DNA of 6,181 nt from an uncultured Flammeovirgaceae bacterium (GTDB lineage Bacteria; Bacteroidota; Bacteroidia; Cytophagales; Cyclobacteriaceae). The notes under the pieces are model-generated. The model was not told the origin of the DNA. It did not search any database and saw only the letters and a program-made list of their open reading frames with translations. Made by a program: the position numbers and the translations under genes. The stretch covers positions 1 through 6,181 of the forward strand of contig CAMPJM010000255.1 in assembly GCA_946886805.1 (NCBI GenBank). The letters run 5' to 3'. Positions 1-4,988 of this stretch are shown one piece after another. How positions within the stretch are numbered: position 1 is the first letter of the stretch; each line of letters opens with the position of its first letter.

Positions 1-97
1 AAACTGTGCACTCCTATTTACCATTTTCTGTGCATTGTTACTTACTGGTTACATTGTGCCAATTTCCTCATAATTCTATCTGTTTTTGATAGGGCAA

Positions 98-286
98 CTA
101 TAATTTTTTGATAGTGTAGAGAATCATCGTTTTGTGAGACAGTAACGGTTGGTTATCGTGTTCGACGTATGAATAATCGGAAGTGTCTGATTCAATGGCA
201 AACACTGTCTCTATTCTATCATTTTGTGCAAATGCAAAATTTGAAATCAGAAAAAAACCAATTACTATTTTTATAAATTTATCCAT
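98..286 (-). CDS. Small secreted protein, truncated by repeat copy 1
   Basis: A 62-residue frame. Residues 1-20 look like a good Sec signal peptide: positively charged start (MDKFIK), hydrophobic core (IVIGFFLISNF) and an AFA-Q cleavage site. About 27 residues of polar mature sequence follow. From residue 47 the protein is encoded by repeat copy 1 (126-147), giving LLSHKTM, and then by the unrelated flank, ending at TAG (98-100). The natural C-terminus is therefore probably missing, and residues 47-62 are junction sequence. The start ATG is preceded by an A/T-rich leader (AACCTTATAAA). It lies 197 nt from the next repeat at 483, farther than in most units. I do not recognise a family. It could be an intact tiny secreted peptide, but a cassette boundary that cut the gene is the simpler reading. 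Confidence 0.5.
   Translation of the reverse strand: MDKFIKIVIGFFLISNFAFAQNDRIETVFAIESDTSDYSYVEHDNQPLLSHKTMILYTIKKL
126..147 (+). repeat. Cassette-boundary repeat, copy 1
   Basis: A full match to the consensus ATCGTTTTGTGAGACAGTAA, followed by CG as in copy 8. It lies inside the open frame of the short secreted protein, encoding LLSHKTM on the minus strand. It is the leftmost copy, so the unit to its left leaves the window. Confidence 0.9.
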
Positions 287-482
287 TTTATAAGGTTCAA
301 CGACTCTTTACTTTCTGACTAAATGTTTTGCCGTCTGAAACTTATTGAACCACCCGGCCCACTTCACTCATCAGCGTCAGAATTTCCAATGACTTAAGCC
401 ACCGATCTGCCTTAAATCAATACCTCCCAAAAAATAACTGGAAGCGCTATTAAGATACAAACTTTTGATGGCATACTTATTT
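287..482. other. Gene-poor spacer between copy 2 and the secreted-protein start
   Basis: This leader is unusually long (about 196 nt) compared with roughly 0-120 nt in most other units. It has no convincing complete gene apart from the tail of the frame that spans copy 2. It contains short interrupted minus-strand coding-like pieces in two frames, which would fit a frameshifted remnant. I see no clear promoter, terminator or RNA. Confidence 0.4.
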
Positions 483-523
483 ATCGTTTTGTGAGACAAA
501 AATTTAATGCAAAAGCTATGCAT
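377..523 (-). CDS. Small frame spanning repeat copy 2 (doubtful gene)
   Basis: A 48-residue frame from an ATG at 521-523 to a TGA at 377-379. It crosses repeat copy 2, which encodes LSHKT at residues 9-13. The rest (SLYLNSASSYFLGGIDLRQ and on) looks protein-like but matches no family I know. The same frame is open further upstream, back to a TAG near 560. Just downstream another frame carries a helix-like stretch (SLEILTLMSEVGRVVQ) with no start codon. The 287-480 stretch may therefore be decayed coding sequence. It may equally be fortuitous read-through of a repeat that is open in several frames. Low confidence as a functional gene. Confidence 0.22.
   Translation of the reverse strand: MHSFCIKFLSHKTINKYAIKSLYLNSASSYFLGGIDLRQIGGLSHWKF
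483..498 (+). repeat. Cassette-boundary repeat, copy 2
   Basis: The first 16 bases match the consensus exactly. It then diverges to AAAAATT instead of GTAACG. In this copy the core is a longer perfect dyad, TTTTGT-GAG-ACAAAA without counting the final mismatch, which makes the symmetry of the repeat easiest to see here. Confidence 0.9.
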
Positions 524-708
524 GCTGACCCAAAGAACCCCGTTACCTCTGCTACTACTATTCTTGTTCTAGAATAGGTTCAAACCTTAAATTTCTAAGT
601 TTATAATTGTCTGTCATGGGGCACCTTTAATAGTAAGTAACTTAGGAAAAATAACAATTAACGTCATTTTAGTCGATTCCGTGGTGAGATTTTAAATCAA
701 AATCTATT
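499..708. other. Junction region downstream of the 62-aa gene
   Basis: About 210 bp between the TAA of the 62-aa gene and repeat copy 2. No gene here is convincing. Two minus-strand mini-frames overlap by ATGA near 617: a 17-codon frame and a 19-residue frame at 558-617 starting MTDNYKLRN. Next to the repeat, the interval 505-530 contains short self-complementary pieces (ATGCA with TGCAT; GCATGC), so part of it may be the variable arm of the boundary structure. I found no clear long outer stem as at copies 5-7. Confidence 0.35.
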
Positions 709-897
709 TTATCTATAAATTAGATTTCCGTTTTCATCTATTACGTCAAAATATCCGTGTTCGCAATGTCTAATTAGATCTCCTACTCTGGCATATTTGG
801 GAAGTTTATCTTTGGGAATTTTTATAGTCCTATGCTCCCTAGATTTAGCAATCATTTCATCCTGAACAATATCAATTATCTTAAGGACTATACTCAT
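709..897 (-). CDS. Small conserved-looking hypothetical protein (62 aa)
   Basis: A 62-residue soluble protein of mixed charge, with no signal peptide or membrane helix. Residues 24-60 (TIKIPKDKLPKYARVGDLIR, then a FDVIDENGN stretch) have the feel of a small beta-barrel domain: a P-x-x-x-LP-x-x-A-x-x-GD-L pattern weakly like the DUF3006 family. I rate that as resemblance only. It is the last gene of the longest unit, 83 nt downstream of the one-helix membrane protein and on the same strand, so it may be co-transcribed. It could be an accessory or immunity-type gene to the decayed toxin-like reading frame upstream. No sequence evidence fixes a function. Confidence 0.55.
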   Translation of the reverse strand: MSIVLKIIDIVQDEMIAKSREHRTIKIPKDKLPKYARVGDLIRHCEHGYFDVIDENGNLIYR

Positions 898-980
898 TTC
901 GTCATGTAAGTTGTATATTAATTATTATCGTAAAAACAACTCGTGAAGACACCGGCTGTGGGTGAAGAAATAGAATCTTA

Positions 981-1325
981 CTATTCTCGATAGATCATTT
1001 TATTGATGTCTGGATTTTTAGTAGAAAACTTAACTAAATAATACTCACCAACTTTTGGTTTAATTCTGGCATCATATCCTTGTGTACCCTGAATTAGTCT
1101 ATCACGGACTTTAAATGAATAAAAAACAGTTGAATCCCCAAAGTAATCACCTTCCAAAGAATCTATTACCCCTCTTGTTGTCTTTTCATAAAAGTGAAAG
1201 TGGAATACCCTATTTCCAAAAATTAATATTCCCCAAATAATTATGAGAAACCCTGAGTAAATAAGAATTTTCCTAAAAACTAAGAAATAGCGGTTTTTAC
1301 TTATATCAAAGATCGGTTTTTTCAT
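981..1325 (-). CDS. One-helix membrane protein, DUF3592-like; possible immunity protein
   Basis: A 114-residue protein. The N-terminus is basic, followed by one membrane helix at about 19-38 (KILIYSGFLIIIWGILIFGN). A soluble beta-rich tail follows: TTRGVIDSLEGDYFGDSTVF at 49-68, then FKVRDRLIQG, and KVGEYYLVKFSTKNPDINKM at 91-110. The tail pattern (turn, strand, KVGxxYxVKFSxxNPxxN) is common in small Bacteroidota membrane proteins and resembles DUF3592-type proteins, whose exact role is unknown. Its ATG (1323-1325) overlaps the end of the frameshifted toxin-like fragment by 20 nt, so the two were translationally coupled. By analogy with polymorphic-toxin loci, a gene in this place is often the immunity protein. 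That role is inference. Confidence 0.75.
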   Translation of the reverse strand: MKKPIFDISKNRYFLVFRKILIYSGFLIIIWGILIFGNRVFHFHFYEKTTRGVIDSLEGDYFGDSTVFYSFKVRDRLIQGTQGYDARIKPKVGEYYLVKFSTKNPDINKMIYRE

Positions 1326-1903
1326 TTAAATTTTCTTTTATTTTATTTCCCTCGGCTGAAGTTCCTCCACTTTCTAAAGCCTTAACTGTTTCTACAATTA
1401 CCTTTTGTAAGGTAGGCTTTAGACTCTTCAAAAAGGCTCTAGATTCATTAGCGTTAAACACTTTAGATTCGATTAAATTACCCAAGATCCCAGTACCTAT
1501 ACCGATACCAAATCCAACCAACGCATCAGACTTCGTTTTGGTGCCACCAAAGACAGTTTCCAAACCACCGTCTATTGTTAGGTCAATCGTGGAACTAATG
1601 CTAGCATCCAAAATATATTTGTCCCATACCTATTGGTCACGAGTGACGTTAATCCTGAAGAAAAAGTATCTGCCCAATCACCTTTACCGAGCTGTCCTTT
1701 ATTTAATATTAATTGTGTAGTAGCATTGATGCTTGCTCCTGTTAAAATGTTTTTCCTGCACCTAATACTGTTCTTGCACTCATTCCTTTGGAAATAATCC
1801 CGAGTGCGCCTATTCCCCCTCCTACAGGAGCAACGGTCAAACCTATCCCGACACCTTCACCAATGAGCCTACTTTCTCGAGGAACGGAATTACGTAAATT
1901 TTG
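1306..1903 (-). pseudogene. Decayed glycine-rich, Rhs/polymorphic-toxin-like C-terminal fragment
   Basis: Three consecutive minus-strand frames join into about 200 coherent residues. Piece 1 (about 1903-1745) reads LIGEGVGIGLTVAPVGGGIG and ends at TAA 1742-1744. Piece 2 (about 1750-1612) reads ILTGASINATTQLILNKGQL and on to LTSLVTNRYGT. Piece 3 (about 1619-1306) reads DASISSTIDLTIDGGLETVF and on to the TGA at 1306. Each junction needs one missing base: one at the A-run complementary to 1750-1754, one near 1608-1621. The Gly/Ala-rich alternating hydrophobic segments resemble the region before the toxin in Rhs-like and other large secreted Bacteroidota toxins. No catalytic toxin motif is visible. 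There is no start codon. The first frame stays open upstream through repeat copy 3 to a TAA at 1946-1948, so the 5' end was lost at the repeat. Sequencing errors in homopolymers could explain the frameshifts but not the missing 5' end. Confidence 0.65.
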
Positions 1904-1920
1904 ATCGTTTTGTGAGACAA
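1904..1920 (+). repeat. Cassette-boundary repeat, copy 3
   Basis: Exact over the 16-base core, then ACATCG instead of GTAACG. It lies between the TPR gene (TGA 38 nt away) and the truncated toxin-like fragment. On the minus strand the frame through it (VSQND) is continuous with the toxin-like frame. Confidence 0.9.
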
Positions 1921-1957
1921 CATCGGGGTGGTTCGATTTAACCTGTTAACAACTTCT

Positions 1958-2596
1958 TCAGTTGCAGTTTTCTTCAATCCAAGGTTCAAATTCATCAAAG
2001 CCCCAACTCACTACCTTGGATAAATCACTGCATGCTCCAACATGATCACCCATCTCAATTTTTAACTTACCACGAGTTATAAAAGACTCTGCTTGATTGT
2101 CATCGATCGCGATAGACCTATTTAGGTCGGCTAATGCATCGTTAAGTTCACCTGATTTAATTCGCACGATACCGCGGAAATTATACGACTTCCAATTGTT
2201 TGTATTAAAAGTGATACTTTTCGACGCATCAGAAATAGCTGCTTCTCGGTTGCCATTAAGCAATTGGAGCTGTGCTCGTTCAAGTAAATAGTAAGATACG
2301 TGGTACTTCCGGGTGGTACATTTGCAGCGTTCTATGCATTTGGTAATATCAACAATTGCTGCCTCGTATCTACCTAATTTAAAATTTAATTCAGATCGAA
2401 AACCATACCTCTGATATAAGGATGAGTCAATATTCAATGAGCTATCGACATAAAATAAAGCCTCTTCGTATTTTCCATTCTCGCTTAAAGCGTTGCCACG
2501 TTGGAAAATTTGTTCCGCATTTTGAGAATTGGCATTATAGATCGAAGTTGCTAAAAATACTATAATTAATAAAAGCCTTCTGAGTAGCTGATTCAT
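1958..2596 (-). CDS. Exported TPR-repeat protein (212 aa)
   Basis: Residues 1-24 form a signal peptide (basic LRR, hydrophobic LLLIIVFLATSI, ANS-Q cleavage). The mature part is a run of tetratricopeptide repeats: about 27-59 (IFQRGNALSENGKYEEALFY), 60-91 (SELNFKLGRYEAAIVDITKC), 98-133 (ERAQLQLLNGNREAAISDAS), 134-167 (FRGIVRIKSGELNDALADLN) and 168-200 (RGKLKIEMGDHVGACSDLSK). The ending GACSDLSK, an aromatic/acidic stretch, then ENCN is a frequent Bacteroidota TPR terminus. It contains a Cys pair (C-K-C) between repeats 2 and 3. TPRs are protein-interaction scaffolds, and the export signal places this one in the periplasm or at the outer membrane. Its partner is unknown. It is the only gene between copies 3 and 4, starting 51 nt after copy 4. 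The ATG at 2596 is chosen because the signal peptide follows directly. Confidence 0.9.
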   Translation of the reverse strand: MNQLLRRLLLIIVFLATSIYNANSQNAEQIFQRGNALSENGKYEEALFYVDSSLNIDSSLYQRYGFRSELNFKLGRYEAAIVDITKCIERCKCTTRKYHVSYYLLERAQLQLLNGNREAAISDASKSITFNTNNWKSYNFRGIVRIKSGELNDALADLNRSIAIDDNQAESFITRGKLKIEMGDHVGACSDLSKVVSWGFDEFEPWIEENCN

Positions 2597-2647
2597 AAAT
2601 AAGGAGTAGATTGATTTCGCAATTTAAAATTTTTAATACTTTTAATA

Positions 2648-2666
2648 ATCGTTTTATGAGACAGTA
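2648..2666 (+). repeat. Cassette-boundary repeat, copy 4 (variant G to A)
   Basis: Reads ATCGTTTTATGAGACAGTA. The single G-to-A change in the core turns the minus-strand CAA triplet into TAA, which is the stop codon (2654-2656) of the 173-aa membrane protein. The eight bases upstream (TTTTAATA) are identical in copy 5. Confidence 0.9.
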
Positions 2667-3175
2667 CCTCGATTGTAGGCAGCCTTTATTACTTTATTTA
2701 GTGATTTTCTTCGTTTATAAATTATGTTTATGACTAATAATATTATAATTCCTAATACCAGAAGATGGGCTGAGTCTTTATAAATGTATTCCCATTGTTC
2801 TAAATTTGTCATCTTTCGGGTCACATCGTTAATTCCTATATTTCTTGAGTGATTAACTATTTTATTAGAAGCCGCCAAAAAGAAAAATGTAGTAACAATA
2901 CTACATATTATTAGCGAGGTTAGACCTAGGATCAACCCTTTGCTAGTGTCCGTAATAATTCCAACCCCTCCTGAAAATACTGCTAACCAAAACATAAATT
3001 CAGTTACTACTTCTTCAAAAGGTCTTCCATGAAAAGTAAAGTTATCATACCCTAGAGTCTCATTATAGTTTACAATATGGTAACCGGCCTTCAGCATATA
3101 GTATAATGAAACTAAGGCTATTATGGCTCCAATTACAAAAATGAATCTACTTGAGTTTATTAGGCTAGGCCTCAT
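2654..3175 (-). CDS. Four-helix integral membrane protein of unknown function (173 aa)
   Basis: Four hydrophobic segments: about 11-30 (FIFVIGAIIALVSLYYMLKA), 58-75 (FMFWLAVFSGGVGIITD), 81-102 (LILGLTSLIICSIVTTFFFL) and 136-153 (HLLVLGIIILLVINIIY). A positive KRRK cluster follows the last helix, which suggests a cytoplasmic C-terminus. The loop between helices 1 and 2 holds aromatic and acidic residues (NYNETLGYDNFTF). I do not recognise a family. The last residues (GTVS) and the stop codon are encoded inside repeat copy 4, so the gene ends in the boundary element, as some integron cassette genes do. It is the only gene between copies 4 and 5, and its ATG lies 117 nt from copy 5. GC is low, as expected for a membrane protein. 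Confidence 0.8.
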   Translation of the reverse strand: MRPSLINSSRFIFVIGAIIALVSLYYMLKAGYHIVNYNETLGYDNFTFHGRPFEEVVTEFMFWLAVFSGGVGIITDTSKGLILGLTSLIICSIVTTFFFLAASNKIVNHSRNIGINDVTRKMTNLEQWEYIYKDSAHLLVLGIIILLVINIIYKRRKSLNKVIKAAYNRGTVS

Positions 3176-3288
3176 TTTTTATTCATTATGCTTGCCCAAT
3201 TTGTCCGTGTGTAACCTTGTTGCGTATATTTTCAATAGGTTATTAAGGTATTTTATTTAAATCAGATATTCAAATCTGTCTTTATTTT

Positions 3289-3407
3289 AATAATCGTTTT
3301 GTGAGACGGTAAGTTTTAATATGCGATCTTCAGGAATTAACCCCGAGACCGCCCATCAACAATGGTGCTTTATGGCCTAGCTTAAGTGGAAAACAACGAT
3401 GATTATT
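3289..3407. repeat. Imperfect inverted repeat around copy 5 (119 nt)
   Basis: AATAATC at 3289-3295 is complementary to GATTATT at 3401-3407. Just inside, GTT (3296-3298) can pair with AAC (3395-3397), leaving three bases bulged, next to T-run/A-run complementarity. The stop codon of the 126-aa gene (3403-3405) lies inside the right arm. The inner part shows no strong stem by eye. A possible attC-like fold. Confidence 0.45.
3293..3312 (+). repeat. Cassette-boundary repeat, copy 5 (variant A to G)
   Basis: Reads ATCGTTTTGTGAGACGGTAA, one base off consensus. It is preceded by TTTTAATA as in copy 4. It forms the left arm of an imperfect inverted repeat reaching to 3407. Confidence 0.9.
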
Positions 3408-3783
3408 CGGTTTCATCTTTAGGCTCGCTGTATCTTTTAAAGGATATATAGCACGTTTGAAGTAGAAAAACGCCTAAGAATATAGTAAACCATTTGGAAA
3501 AATTAAACATTCCGTCCCCACAGTCCCCACCACCATTAAACCAAATAAAGGGGTGTAATATATACACCAATAGCATTGTCAATGGATTTATGAACTTACT
3601 TTTATAAACATTGAACATACTCTGGAGAACTAGTACTATTTGTCCTATCACAATAGAGACCATAAAGAATATCTTTGAATAAAATTCATTTTCCGCGATT
3701 ACCGCCCAAACATTTGGTCCGGAACAGGCAATAACCCCTGAAGCTATCATGGTAAACATTAATACAAGGAGTAGCTTTTTCAT
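3403..3783 (-). CDS. Small membrane protein with GGGDCGDG motif (126 aa)
   Basis: I place the start at the ATG 3781-3783 (MKKLLLVLMF), not at the upstream in-frame ATG at 3825. The 14 extra residues would come from the boundary region and the repeat itself (LLSHKT), while MKKLLL begins a classic signal or anchor segment. Hydrophobic segments: about 3-20 (ending VIAC, a weak lipobox-like site), 36-57, 67-81 and 95-112. Between the last two is HPFIWFNGGGDCGDG (77-91), a compact Gly/Asp/Cys loop that looks conserved, but I cannot name the family. The tail is charged (KRYSEPKDETE). The A and T of its start codon are the last two bases of the repeat, so the 5' leader is the repeat. Single gene between copies 5 and 6. 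Confidence 0.75.
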   Translation of the reverse strand: MKKLLLVLMFTMIASGVIACSGPNVWAVIAENEFYSKIFFMVSIVIGQIVLVLQSMFNVYKSKFINPLTMLLVYILHPFIWFNGGGDCGDGMFNFSKWFTIFLGVFLLQTCYISFKRYSEPKDETE

Positions 3784-3840
3784 CGTTTTGTGAGACAATA
3801 AGGTTAAGTAATATCTGAACGGCAAAATTGGTAAAAAGCT
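3773..3840. repeat. Imperfect inverted repeat around copy 6 (68 nt)
   Basis: AGCTTTTT (3773-3780) is perfectly complementary to AAAAAGCT (3833-3840), 8 bp. After a symmetrical 5-nt internal loop, TTTTG (3786-3790, part of the repeat) pairs with CAAAA (3823-3827). The outer arm includes codons 2-4 of the 126-aa gene. Stem, internal loop, stem resembles the layout of a folded attC site without its consensus boxes. Confidence 0.5.
3782..3801 (+). repeat. Cassette-boundary repeat, copy 6, overlapping a start codon
   Basis: Core exact, then ATAA in place of GTAA. On the minus strand it ends AACGAT and the next base is G, so its last two bases supply the A and T of the ATG of the 126-aa gene. Confidence 0.9.
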
Positions 3841-3860
3841 TTATACTTTGCTGCTCCTGA

Positions 3861-3876
3861 AACATTCGTTAATGTT
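3861..3876. other. Small hairpin in the 3' tail of the redoxin gene
   Basis: AACATT (3861-3866) and AATGTT (3871-3876) form a 6-bp stem with loop CGTT, 19 nt after the redoxin stop. No U-run follows on the gene strand, so it is not a standard intrinsic terminator. It could slow 3' decay or be chance. Confidence 0.2.
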
Positions 3877-3894
3877 CTTTGTAGTGATACAGTT

Positions 3895-4776
3895 TTAATT
3901 ACCTCTTAATTGACTAAACAGATATTTTTCGATTTCCTCGTGTACATCAGCATACCCTCCCACAAACAAGAAGGTAACAATTCCTTGAGGATTTACAACA
4001 ATATGTTTAGGAAATGAAAGACCGAAAGTTGAAGCCACCTCGGCATTAGATAAAGCCTGCTGATATTTGAAATCCCTTTTCGTAAGGAACTTCTCTAACT
4101 TCTCTTTTTCATCATGGGCAATTGCGATAAACTCCACATCCGGCCTTGATTTAAATTCTTCAACCATTTTGTTGAGTCCTGGCATTTCTAAAAGACATGG
4201 TTTGCAAGTTGTAGACCACCAATTAATCACAAGATATTTTCCTTTAAAATCATCTAAAGCTAATTTATGTCCGTCTATTGTTTCTACGCTGAATCTCGGC
4301 ATTGGTGCATTCTTCTCTATCGCCCTCTCGACCCGTTGAACAGATGCAATTTTGGTGTTCCCATCTTTATTTATCCATTGATAAAAAACTTCATCGGTTT
4401 CTGGGTTAAACAGAATACGAACAGAAATTTTTTCAGAGCCGTTGTCCAGCCCGAAATCTACATCCTGACTTAGCATATTCGTGGAGTCACTTTTCTGTAG
4501 AGGAACTGACTCATAATACCTTCTTTTGTCTTTAATAACTATCGCCCAATATCTATGCTCATCCTCTTGCTCATATGAACCAAATAAAAATTTGATGGAG
4601 TCTGTCCCTGTTTCTAGTGATGTACTTTTGACCAGAGGTAGGTTCTCCAAATAAATTGACGCTTGAGCAGGATATCCAGAATTTAATTTACTCATTAAAT
4701 AGGAGTCATTTAGTTTCTGTGCTTGTAAAGTGGCGGCAAAGCAAAACCCCATGACTAAAAGAATGATTTGTCTCAT
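3895..4776 (-). CDS. Exported TlpA-like thioredoxin-fold protein (293 aa)
   Basis: Residues 1-19 are a signal peptide (MRQIILLVMGFCFAATLQA-Q), so the protein is periplasmic. Residues 20-150 are a beta-rich N-terminal domain with no motif I know, of the kind found ahead of thioredoxin domains in Bacteroidota. Residues 155-290 are a TlpA/AhpC-TSA-like domain: entry APMPRFSVETIDG, then LDDFKGKYLVINWWSTTCKP with the redox pair Cys191-Lys-Pro-Cys194, then LLEMPGLNK, VEFIAIAHD, the cis-proline at 256 (LSFPKHIVV) and VNPQGIVTFLFVGG. The active site is intact. By family knowledge it should reduce or exchange disulfides in exported proteins or in cytochrome maturation; the substrate is unknown. Length fits the two-domain form. 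It is alone between copies 6 and 7, with a 64-nt A/T-rich leader after copy 7. The ATG at 4776 fits the signal peptide. Confidence 0.92.
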   Translation of the reverse strand: MRQIILLVMGFCFAATLQAQKLNDSYLMSKLNSGYPAQASIYLENLPLVKSTSLETGTDSIKFLFGSYEQEDEHRYWAIVIKDKRRYYESVPLQKSDSTNMLSQDVDFGLDNGSEKISVRILFNPETDEVFYQWINKDGNTKIASVQRVERAIEKNAPMPRFSVETIDGHKLALDDFKGKYLVINWWSTTCKPCLLEMPGLNKMVEEFKSRPDVEFIAIAHDEKEKLEKFLTKRDFKYQQALSNAEVASTFGLSFPKHIVVNPQGIVTFLFVGGYADVHEEIEKYLFSQLRGN

Positions 4777-4835
4777 TTAATTAAATTTAATGATGATTAA
4801 TTTAACTAAAATAATAGTAATTATTATATAAGGTG

Positions 4836-4915
4836 AACTTATCGTTTTGTGAGACAGTAATCCCGCGAGGAAAAGCAGTAATAGGATTACGGGGTTTCTA
4901 CTTTTGCCATAAGTT
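4836..4915. repeat. Two-stem inverted repeat around copy 7 (80 nt), attC-like fold
   Basis: Outer stem: AACTTAT (4836-4842) with ATAAGTT (4909-4915), 7 perfect bp. Inner stem: GTAATCC (4857-4863) with GGATTAC (4884-4890), 7 perfect bp. The repeat core lies in the unpaired region between them on one side, and the apical loop is 20 nt. Outer stem, central internal loop, inner stem and terminal loop match the architecture of folded integron attC sites. The GTTRRRY/RYYYAAC boxes are not met. Confidence 0.6.
4841..4860 (+). repeat. Cassette-boundary repeat, copy 7
   Basis: A perfect 20-base consensus match, and the clearest junction: it is one arm of a two-stem inverted repeat (4836-4915) between the 140-aa membrane-protein gene and the redoxin gene. 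Confidence 0.95.
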
Positions 4916-4988
4916 AAGATAATTTGTTATAATGCCTTGAACTTTGCCCTTTCCAGAAGACCAGCCGACAATTTTATATCGTGTTTCG

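Noticed and set aside
1..24. Start of another minus-strand gene leaving the left edge (MVNRSAQF)
   Set aside because: Only eight codons are visible, with no supporting signal. It would lie about 100 nt from copy 1, so it is possible, but it cannot be supported.
76..114. Two direct copies of TTTTTGATAG (83-92, 105-114) and the small inverted repeat CTATC/GATAG (76-92)
   Set aside because: Short and A/T-rich, with no U-run in the gene direction. Not enough for a terminator or a regulatory site.
558..617. 19-codon frame starting MTDNYKLRN
   Set aside because: Too short, with no recognisable feature. Its ATGA overlap with another mini-frame could be chance.
940..962. Possible decayed repeat copy between the 62-aa and 114-aa genes
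   Set aside because: AACTCGTGAAGACACCG shares only scattered bases with the core and is not aligned with it over its length.
1538..1720. Plus-strand open frames, including 1538-1720, 2097-2291, 4067-4339, 4267-4473 and 5062-5406
   Set aside because: Each lies opposite a better minus-strand gene or coding remnant, lacks recognisable domains, and breaks the single-direction layout. They are shadows.
3784..3825. 14-residue N-terminal extension of the 126-aa protein
   Set aside because: It is encoded by the boundary region and the repeat (LLSHKT). The inner ATG begins a normal MKKLLL signal or anchor segment.
4777..4840. Bacteroidota-type promoter (TTG, then TAnnTTTG) in the leaders
   Set aside because: Scanning the leaders on the gene strand gave no convincing TAnnTTTG box. 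A/T richness alone is not evidence.
4836..4915. Canonical integron attC site
   Set aside because: No conserved GTTRRRY/RYYYAAC pair is shared by the junctions (GTTAAGT near copy 6 is isolated), and no integrase is in the window. Only the overall layout and fold are attC-like.
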